A DNA stretch of 14,717 nucleotides, from assembly GCA_019693395.1 (NCBI GenBank), contig JAAMXP010005316.1:1-14717 (forward strand), read 5' to 3'. Under the pieces are notes generated by a model, which was given only the letters and a program-made list of their open reading frames with translations, ran no database searches and was not told where the DNA came from. Numbering within the stretch: the stretch's first letter is position 1; the number at the start of each line of letters is the position of its first letter. This DNA comes from Ettlia oleoabundans (lineage: Eukaryota; Chlorophyta; Chlorophyceae; Chlamydomonadales). Shown here one piece after another: positions 8,278 through 14,717 of the stretch. Both the position numbers and the translations under genes were made by a program.

Positions 8278-10683
8278 TCACTTGTTGCGCAGCTCTGCCA
8301 GCCGCTGCGAGAGGTCGTTGTCCGGTGCCGCCACTTTCTGCGCGGGTGCGGGTGCTGCTGAGGCCTGTGGCAGCTGAAAGCCTGTCTCCAGGCCGTGCTC
8401 GTCTGCCACCTGCACAGCACACACAGCATACATTGACACATGCATGCATGTCGATAAGCTTGATGCTTGCAGCAATAGATGTGCTTGCCATAAGCAAATA
8501 TGAATGAGAGTGAAAGGCACAGCCGTTGAAAAGTCAGGCTGCATCACTCTTACTACCAGATGCCCACAATGCTGGTGCTTGAGCTAATCGCTGTCATACA
8601 CCTACTGTCAGCACCATCAGCACCCACCTGCTGGCCAGCATGTGATCTTGTGCAAAGACATTCTACACCCAGCACCACCACGGGATGGCCACTAGCACCC
8701 ACCTGCTGCACCAGCATGTTGACGTCGTCCTCTGGCGTGGACAGCACTGCCTGGTTCTGCATTGCCTGCTCAACAAACTCAGACTGGACATCCAGGTTCT
8801 CAAACTGCTTCTCAAACTGCAGGCACCGTAGGCAAGCGGGCACGGTAGGCAAGCAGGAACATTAGGCAAGAAAGGGTGAATCAAACTGCTCCAACATTGC
8901 AAACTGTGGGCATGGTAGGCGAAAAAGGGTAAATCATACAGCTTTCCAAACTGCAGGCAGGCCAAGTCAGGAAAGGTTTGATACTGGTTTAGGACACAAC
9001 ACTCAAACGCAAGGCTTTCATTTGCAAGCAGGATGATAGACAATCAAACTGTTGCGCAATAGAGTGGTGTGTTGGCACTGGGGAGCTATGGCTTGGCAAG
9101 ACAGGGCTAACTGGCCAGCAGGTTTTCAACATACAAGCTTGAACTACACCCGTCCTCCCCCATGTCTCTTGCTCAACCAAATCCACCTTCCCTCCCTCCT
9201 TGCACCAGCACCGCAGCACCCACCCACCATGTCCATGGTGTTCGCCACCTTCTCCAGGTTGTTGGCCTTCAGTGCAGAGTCAAGGTTTTTCACAATGCCA
9301 GCTGCACAAATAGACAAGAAACGCAGCAAACCGCAGCAAACCGCATCAGCACACATTTGGCAACGGGACCAACGCAATGATGAACCCCTACTGAGCATTG
9401 CGAGCAGCAACAGGATAGACTCAATAAGCGAAAGCGCAGGTCAATGGCAGCAGCAGCAGCAAGAGGTTGTCATTTAGGAAGAGCGAGTCGCCGTCCAAGA
9501 AGAAGCAGTCGCAGCAGCAGTGTGGGGCGACGTTCGTTGTCACTCAAGTGAAATTTGGTAGGCTGGCCAGAGCCGCCAGCATTACAACCAAAGCAGCACA
9601 GGAGCATGCGCGTGGGGTAAGGCTTGGCATTTTGAAGATTGTACTCCAACAAGCACTGAAGGTATGTGGCTATGTGGTTTCAACAGACCCTGTGGGCTAC
9701 TCACCCATGCTCTTGTTGATGACCTGCAGGTGGCAGCGGCAGCAACACAGGCCACAGCAATCAGCACAATGCGCTAGTGCAGGAAAGCAGGTACTGCCTC
9801 AAACCGGCCAGATATAAACAGCAGGATGCTTGCATGGTGCGTGATGGGCAAGTAGCAGCCAGCCCCAATGCCTAGCACTCAACCCGTTACAGGCAAGCAC
9901 CTCTACAGGCAGCAAATCGGCCAGCAGCCGTCCACATGGCAGCGGTCCTGAGTTCCTACCATGCAATATACTTTACTACTGCCAACCAACTACTGCAGCT
10001 AGCACCGGAGGTGCATTTACCTGCATCTTGGCCTGCTGATCTAGCCTGCTGACCACGGCATCGAGGCGGGAGCCCAGGCGCAGATAGTTGAGCGCCTCGT
10101 TCTTCTTGCGGATCGCGTTTTGTGCGTAAATCTTGGCGCCGTCCATGTTTCCTGTGAGCCAAAAGGATGTCAGGCGGGAAAGGTGGGAGTAAAGGAGGGT
10201 TGAGAGCGCTGGTAGTGGAGCAGGCAGGGTGTTAGGGGATTGACCTGATATGGGAGGTAAAGCAAGTAGGAAAGCATGCCAGACAACCTCTACTCTGCAA
10301 CTGAGGCACACAAACGCTTATGCCATGCTGCCAGTGTAGTGCAATGAACAGGTACTTGAATCCCTGCCTAACACAATAAGGTGGTGCCTGTCTGTGGTGA
10401 CACTGCTGACCGTTTGCATCGCAGCACCCACCCTTCTCTATTGCCTTCTTGATCTTCAGCTTCTCATCCTTCTCCTCTTTTTCGCACTTCCTTGCTGCCC
10501 TCACCAGCTGCTTGGAGGTGAACTTTAGGTTGAAGATTTGGTCCAAAAGCTGCAGGTATGGAGAGGGCGGGGCGGTGACAACGGCAGCCGTGGGGTGCTG
10601 AGCGGAAAAGGGTCACTTCATGAGCCCCGGACGACTTTGGCGGCCTCCGCAAGCCATCACACCTTATCATTGGTGCTGAACAT
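8278..10683 (-). CDS. CHMP1: ESCRT-III-associated protein CHMP1 (Did2/Vps46)
   Basis: The seven exons are 10683-10663, 10549-10432, 10151-10021, 9723-9705, 9301-9228, 8816-8703 and 8409-8278. They total 609 nt (202 residues), essentially the length of plant CHMP1. The N-terminal basic helix reads [20 protein letters not shown], then [20 protein letters not shown] and [19 protein letters not shown], all hallmark Snf7-fold segments. The middle contains [19 protein letters not shown] and [19 protein letters not shown]. The C terminus carries a MIM1 motif, [12 protein letters not shown] (191-202), which in this family binds the MIT domain of the VPS4 ATPase. The family acts on endosomal membranes in multivesicular-body sorting and regulates ESCRT-III disassembly. 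Exon 4 is a 19-nt microexon coding VINKSM. The ATG lies in a GGCGGCCATG context. Identity is firm. Confidence 0.95.
8618..8719 (-). repeat. Duplicated exon 6 donor boundary in CHMP1
   Basis: AGCACCCACCTGCTG occurs at 8619-8633 and 8694-8708, and both copies are followed, after one or two bases, by CCAGCATGT. On the minus strand the 8694-8719 copy is the real end of exon 6 plus its donor. The other copy lies 75 nt further into intron 6 and recreates CAG|GTGGGTGCTG. Confidence 0.8.
8813..8959 (-). repeat. Duplicated 3' splice-site sequence, CHMP1 exon 6
   Basis: CAAACTGCAGGCA (plus-strand reading) is identical at 8813-8825, spanning the exon 6 acceptor, and at 8947-8959 inside intron 5, 134 nt away. 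Read on the minus strand the upstream copy gives CTGCAG|TTTGGAAAGC, resembling the true CTGCAG|TTTGAGAAGC, but its use would shift the frame. Confidence 0.7.
8822..8872. repeat. 17-nt tandem repeat, three units, beside the CHMP1 exon 6 acceptor
   Basis: The units are GGCACCGTAGGCAAGCG (8822-8838), GGCACGGTAGGCAAGCA (8839-8855) and the diverged GGAACATTAGGCAAGAA (8856-8872). A fourth decayed copy starts near 8908. A second short word, AAGGGT(G/A)AATCA, recurs near 8872 and 8925. The array occupies the position where the pyrimidine tract and branch point of intron 5 would lie. Confidence 0.75.
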
Positions 10684-10925
10684 GGCCGCCGACCGCGCCG
10701 CGTTGCTCGGGGACTGTGCAGATCACCGACTGGTCTGCAGGGTGTCGATGGCGTCGCGGAACGTGGATAAGCGGTCTCTGTAGCTATAAATGGGCGGCAA
10801 GGCCTCGGAGCTCGCCAGCACCTGCCGAGACCTGCCCCGTGGCGCCACTCAGCGCGCGAAGACCCGCCGGATCAGCAAACCAGGTCATGCGGCATCATCT
10901 GTTCACGACTTTCTCATCCACAGTA
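10684..10925. promoter_or_regulatory. Divergent promoter between CHMP1 and the DUF3110-like gene
   Basis: Only 242 nt separate the start codons of the two head-to-head genes (203 nt if the plus-strand gene starts at the in-frame ATG at 10887). The stretch must supply promoter and leader sequence in both directions. The one recognisable element is the plus-strand TATAAA at 10785-10790. Confidence 0.6.
10785..10790 (+). promoter_or_regulatory. Candidate TATA box for the DUF3110-like gene
   Basis: TATAAATG lies 97 nt upstream of the ATG at 10887 and 136 nt upstream of the ATG at 10926. With initiation about 25-35 nt further on, the leader would be roughly 70-110 nt. This is supported by sequence and spacing only. 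Confidence 0.5.
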
Positions 10926-12866
10926 ATGAGCGCCCGCACAACCTGTACTCGAGACACGCAGCCAACTCCCCAAAGGCCGAGCTTCCACAACTCCAGCAAA
11001 CCCAGCGCTTCATCGGTCGCCATGCGCACTAGTGCCTCACTAGCACTGTCTTGTGGGCCGGGAAGCCGGACCCGTGCAACCCCCGGGCGCTCAACCTCCG
11101 CCCTCTCCCGCCTAACCACACCGGGAGCTGCAGGTGCGATAAGTTCGCGGAGCTTTGAATTTTCGACATGTAAGGCGCTGCAGGGGACTTTCGGTAGCGC
11201 CGGCTTGGCTTATTCCGCCGGCGACGCTGCTGTCACTTAGTCTTCCTGCCTCCCGCCGCCGGCTTCTCTGCAGAGCTGCTTCAGCGGCCTGTCACCCGGT
11301 CACCCGCGCTCTCCCGGTCGACAGCGTGCCACGTGGAAGCTTTTGCGCAGGGTTACAACTTTGGCAGCTCTGATGACACATACGAGCGCGTGCTGCGATA
11401 CCCTAACGGCACTGAGCGGCGCATCCGCTACCCGCTGCCGCCACGGACTGAGGAGCTTAAAGAGGAAGATATGACTGATGGGTGCTGGGCCACAGAGTGT
11501 TGGTTCCCGCGCGAGCAGCACTGGGGCGGCCCACCCACACGCAGCAGCGCCACTGCCACCGCAGTGGTAAGCCCCGCCGCTGCCTCGCTACCCGCCCCGC
11601 CCCCAACCGAGGTCTTTCCGCAGCAGCCCATGACAGAGGTGGGTGTAGGGGCCACGCTGTTCGGCCACGGCGATGCATTACCCATCAGAAACGAAAGTTC
11701 AGTTTGGGTTTTCGGTTCCCTTTGCTGCCGCCATCCATTCTGGCAGCACCCACAAACAGACTTCTCAGTTCCACAGGTCATTTACATTTCCCCCCGCTCT
11801 TTGTATCTCTCCATTGCAGCCGGAGACTACACGGGTGCCTTCTTCCCCCATGGAGCTACTGCGTTATCTCAATTCCCCAGAATACAAGAACTCGCAAGAG
11901 CAGCTCTGGCAGAAAGTGCGGGGCAGCTACGAGGTGAGTGCCGCGTGCTTGCTGCAGATTAGGTGCCGCACAGTGCTGTGTGCAGTGCTTGTACCATGTT
12001 TGGAAAGCAAAGTTGTACTGATTGTACAGGCAAGCTTACAACCTATGGTGTGACGATGTGACGGGGAGGCAGAGCCTTGCAGGAAGCGCGTTGATACACA
12101 CATTCGCTGACGCGTCCCCTGCGCCCTGCCTCGCTTCAGGTGCTGTCTGAAGTCCCCTGGGTGGCACCCAAGCCGCTCTACCTGCTGGCGCAGCAGCAGG
12201 CCAGTTCTACGCGGCAGCAGCGGGAGGATAAGGCTGCGCCTGGTCTCACTTACAGCCTACGCACCCGCGTGGCTCGGGCTGATACCGAGGATGAGCTGTC
12301 GCGGGTGCTGCAGCGGCGCGCCGCTGATGGGTCGCCGCTCATCCGCTGCAGCGAGATGCAGGATGGGGTGGTGGCTTTTGAGGATGAGGCAGATGCAGAA
12401 CGGTATGGGCAGATGCTGGAAGCAGAGGGGGCTGCAGAGGTAGGTGGCCCGCTGTGCTGGCTTTGCAATACCAAAGAAAACTACCCCTTCTTCTTAGCGT
12501 GGGGGGCTGTGGGTGGCAGGCTGCACTTGTCTTGTCGCCTTGTCCGGCTGGTTTCTGGCTGGCCGCTTCTGTTGTATGTCTGATTGCACTGCCATCCTGT
12601 TTCCCTCATATTTTTCTTTTATATTCGCCTGAAGGGTGCTGACGTTGCCGTGTGCTGCGCTGTTTTGCCCCGTTCATTCCTCGCCGCAGGTCAGCTTAGC
12701 ACGCTGCGACTCGCATGCGTTGTTCCGCAGCGTGCAGGACGTGCGTGGCGTGGTGGTGCTGCTGCGTCGCGGCGGCGCCTTTCTGCCGCAGCCAAATCAG
12801 CTGGCCACCTCGCTGCGCAGCCAGCCAGACTCTGCTGCTGGCAGCCAGGATCCAATGTTTGACTGA
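10926..12866 (+). CDS. Probable plastid protein with C-terminal DUF3110-like region
   Basis: The five exons are 10926-11133, 11274-11638, 11820-11933, 12140-12439 and 12690-12866. They total 1164 nt (387 residues) and every junction keeps phase. The first 70 residues are rich in Ser, Thr, Arg and Ala with almost no acidic residues, typical of an algal chloroplast transit peptide; an in-frame ATG at 10887 would add 13 residues. Residues of about 90-125 (GYNFGSSDDTYERVLRYPNG, ERRIRYPLPPR) form a compact segment I do not recognise, followed by a Pro/Ala/Ser linker. From about 265 the sequence GLTYSLRTR, then GVVAFEDEADAERYGQMLEA, and finally VVVLLRRGGAFLPQP resembles DUF3110, a family of cyanobacteria and plastids with no assigned reaction. 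The gene model is solid, the domain call moderate, and the function unknown. Confidence 0.8.
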
Positions 12867-13126
12867 GTTGAAGGTGGCTCTGGCATCCAGCCCTGCTGCA
12901 CCACATAGCCGGCCAGTTAGCGAAGGTCAGCTGGTTGGCCAGCTAGCGGCGCAGTCAGTCTTATATGGCAGACTGGCATGCGATTTGGCGCGGGCACTTA
13001 CAGGCTGGGAGCAGGCAGATGTGGGCCTGCTCATGCTCCTACCCGTCTGCCGCCGCCTGCCTTCCCGCCCTTCTCTGTAGTATACTCCCCTGGTGCTGCT
13101 GCTGCTCAAGGCAGCTGCCGATCATT

Positions 13127-13163
13127 CCTCAGTTTCCCACTGCATCCCTCAGTTTCCCACTGC
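13127..13163. repeat. Short direct repeat in 3' untranslated region
   Basis: CCTCAGTTTCCCACTGC occurs at 13127-13143 and 13147-13163, a 20-nt period, 260 nt after the stop codon of the DUF3110-like gene. Confidence 0.9.
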
Positions 13164-13946
13164 TTTTAACCTGCGTCGAATCCCAGAATGCATAGCCGTA
13201 CTAGTATGCTTTTCACCCCTGCCCCCAAGGCCTCCGTGCCAATGTCCCTGCCCCGCCCTTCTCAAGAATGCATCTCTCACGGCGGCAACCTAGCTCTACT
13301 ACTGCTGCCGGCAAACTTGGGACTTGCGTTTACAATCCAGAGGGATAGATATGATGCCATGTGATGATGTTGTCTCACTCCCTCCCTTGCCTGTTCGCAC
13401 CTTCTCCCTGTAGCTGTGTGAGCCTGCCTTGTGTTTTTTGGGTCGGCAGAAGCATGCACCTCTGTGTCAGGCCCGTCCCACCTCCATTCCCCACAATCCC
13501 CACAAAAAACAGAATCAGTCGCGGATTGGTTCTACGCTCCTCGATACAAACTGCCTTGCTTGCTCGTTAAGTCACGCTTGATGCACGCTCACAAAGCGTC
13601 GTGGCATGTGCCGCATACTCGTCGCCCAAACCTTGCTGAGCGCTGGGGTTCCTCCACCTGTTGGGCCACCCACAGCACCTAGCACCCCTTGCTCTCGCTG
13701 GCAGGCTGTCGTGTTGGTACGCCTCCTCGCTAAGCAGTGGCGCCACATGCCTTGTGTGAGTTGCTGTTACTGCTTCGTGTGTTCGCCGGTGTACTGCCGG
13801 CAAGTGTACAGTGTACTGCTTACCGCTTGTGTACTTTCAGGCTCGCTGCCAGCGGGCACAGGCCTGCGCCCAAGCTGCCCTGTTTGGACTGCCCGCTTTC
13901 AAGTTTTTCTGTTACACTGTTTAGCCCACAATTGTGCCATAGCTGT

Positions 13947-13951
13947 TGTAA
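13947..13951 (+). terminator. Candidate polyadenylation motif for the DUF3110-like gene
   Basis: TGTAA (extended TGTAAC) on the plus strand, about 1.08 kb past the stop at 12866 and the first such motif I noticed in that interval. Confidence 0.4.
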
Positions 13952-13969
13952 CAGATAGATGTCCAAAAG

Positions 13970-13974
13970 TTACA
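13970..13974 (-). terminator. Candidate polyadenylation motif for the gene ending at 14442
   Basis: TGTAA (extended TGTAAC) on the minus strand, about 470 nt after the stop at 14442. A second minus-strand copy lies at 13912-13916. Confidence 0.4.
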
Positions 13975-14441
13975 AGTGCTTCTACACTAGTGACTACACC
14001 CGGGCCCACAGGGGTTCTCGAGGTTCTTGTTCATGCAAAAAAAGCGAGGGTAGCTGCAGGGATGGGTACAGGGAGCAGCTTATCCGAACCACAATACGAA
14101 GGCAGCAGAAGGGAAGATGGAGCGCAAAAGAAGGGGTAGTCCAGAGAAACAAAAAGAATAACGAAAGCGAGACAGCAGAGCCCAGATGTTGGTGATAGTC
14201 ACGCGAACTAATCATGCAAAACAACAAAAGATCGGATTGGTCCATGTCAAAGCACATTTATTGAGCGTTTCCTTCTGTTCACTGTGACGGTTGAGGTTGT
14301 TGCAAAATGAAGACAGCGGCTTCTGAGACCTGAGAAATGTGTTGAGCTGAATTGGTAACCAAACAGTGCTGCATTGGCATGGTAGTGCCGTTGGCTGCGT
14401 GGCAGCCCTTGCACCTTTGGACGGATGTGCAGTACCACCAC

Positions 14442-14577
14442 TTATGGCTGGTACTGCCGCTGCCCGTGAGGCAGCACCCTGAACTTGTGGCGTGTGTCTG
14501 GGTGCACCAGCTGCTGCACCCCCTTCACCATCCACCCCAGCACCACGGGCAGGTCCAGCAGCACGAGCTCATGCAGC
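14442..14577 (-). CDS. Last coding exon of an incoming gene, possibly Sec14-like (CRAL-TRIO)
   Basis: The exon starts after CCCGCAG (acceptor AG at 14579-14578), completes a split codon with its first base, and ends at the TAA at 14444-14442, giving 44 residues. It reads LHELVLLDLPVVLGWMVKG and then VQQLVHPDTRHKFRVLP. This resembles the end of CRAL-TRIO lipid-binding domains, where a PxRL helix is followed by a hydrophobic strand, 'P', a helix with 'W', and 'hxPhLdpxTrxKi'. Such proteins bind or exchange phosphoinositides and other lipids on membranes. With only one exon in the window the call is tentative; the exon itself is better supported than its family. Confidence 0.5.
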
Positions 14578-14684
14578 CTGCGGGGGCAAGGAGTGAGATG
14601 AGGGAAAGAGGGGAAGATAGGGCAGGGAGGGAAGGTATTAAGCGGCTGAAAAAACAGCAGCATGTGTGTGGGTGGTGGATGGTG

Positions 14685-14712
14685 GTGTGTGTGTGAGTGT
14701 GTGTGTGTGTGT
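14685..14712. repeat. (GT)n microsatellite in intron at the right edge
   Basis: An almost uninterrupted GT dinucleotide run with one GA interruption, ending in a G run at the window edge. It lies in the intron upstream of the exon at 14577-14442 and continues the GT/TG-rich sequence from about 14662. Confidence 0.9.
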
Positions 14713-14717
14713 GGGGG

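Larger units (their letters stand above)
12867..14441. other. Converging 3' untranslated regions
   Basis: There are about 1.6 kb between the stop of the plus-strand DUF3110-like gene and the stop of the minus-strand gene at 14442. The first TGTAA I noticed on the plus strand is at 13947-13951, giving a 3' region of about 1.1 kb. For the minus-strand gene a TGTAA at 13970-13974 gives about 490 nt. Short reading frames here show no family resemblance. Apart from a short direct repeat at 13127-13163 I see nothing else. Confidence 0.5.

Noticed and set aside
5376..10683. Membrane-traffic gene cluster (GOS1, CHMP1, possible Sec14-like gene) as a functional unit
   Set aside because: These are separate eukaryotic genes with their own promoters, the third is across an unrelated plastid-type gene, and neighbours in such genomes are often unrelated.
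13567..14139. Open frames on both strands in the 3' regions near 13600-14140
   Set aside because: They have no recognisable domains, no consistent exon chain, and lie between two stop codons of convergent genes.
14685..14712. Telomeric or centromeric repeat at the right edge
   Set aside because: It is a plain GT microsatellite inside an intron, not a T-rich/G-rich telomere unit.

Overview
The window is nuclear DNA from a green alga, most likely a chlorophyte. The coding capacity is split into many short exons (19-365 nt) by introns of about 110-410 nt with canonical GT/AG or GC/AG ends. The encoded proteins resemble plant-lineage families, and the best-placed candidate polyadenylation motifs are TGTAA, as is usual in chlorophytes. 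Base composition is moderately GC-rich. There are no bacterial operons, no recognisable transposon genes, and no tRNA, rRNA or CRISPR. All gene models were built by hand from splice consensus, reading phase and family resemblance; no transcript evidence was available.

Layout, left to right. (1) Minus strand, 58-811: the first three exons of a gene for a PARP-type zinc-finger protein that runs off the left edge. (2) 812-2586: about 1.8 kb without a convincing gene, holding a GC-rich upstream tract, a perfect hairpin and a three-way-junction-like palindrome. (3) Minus strand, 2587-4886: a complete seven-exon gene for a roughly 259-residue protein with one PARP-type zinc finger, a lysine-rich linker and a long acidic Glu/Ala/Pro tail; it is a tandem paralogue of gene 1 with matching intron positions. 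(4) Minus strand, 5376-7538: a complete six-exon gene for the Golgi Qb-SNARE GOS1/GOS28, with two consecutive GC-AG introns. (5) Minus strand, 8278-10683: a complete seven-exon gene for the ESCRT-III subunit CHMP1 (Did2/Vps46), including a 19-nt microexon. (6) Plus strand, 10926-12866: a five-exon gene for a roughly 387-residue, probably plastid-targeted protein with a C-terminal DUF3110-like region, transcribed away from CHMP1 across a short shared intergenic stretch with a TATA box. (7) 12867-14441: two 3' untranslated regions meeting tail to tail near 13950. (8) Minus strand, 14442-14577: the last coding exon of a gene entering from the right, perhaps a Sec14-like (CRAL-TRIO) lipid-transfer protein.

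The genes do not form one pathway. GOS1, CHMP1 and the possible Sec14-like protein all act in membrane traffic, but in a eukaryote with separate promoters this may be chance. The two zinc-finger genes are probably nuclear and arose by local duplication. The most interesting material is in splicing: a 6-nt tandem donor that decides whether a zinc ligand has normal spacing, duplicated splice-site sequences inside introns (one allowing an in-frame 25-residue insertion in CHMP1), a recurrent extended donor GTGGGTGCTG, and the two adjacent GC-AG introns. I found no strong evidence for an entirely new biological system.
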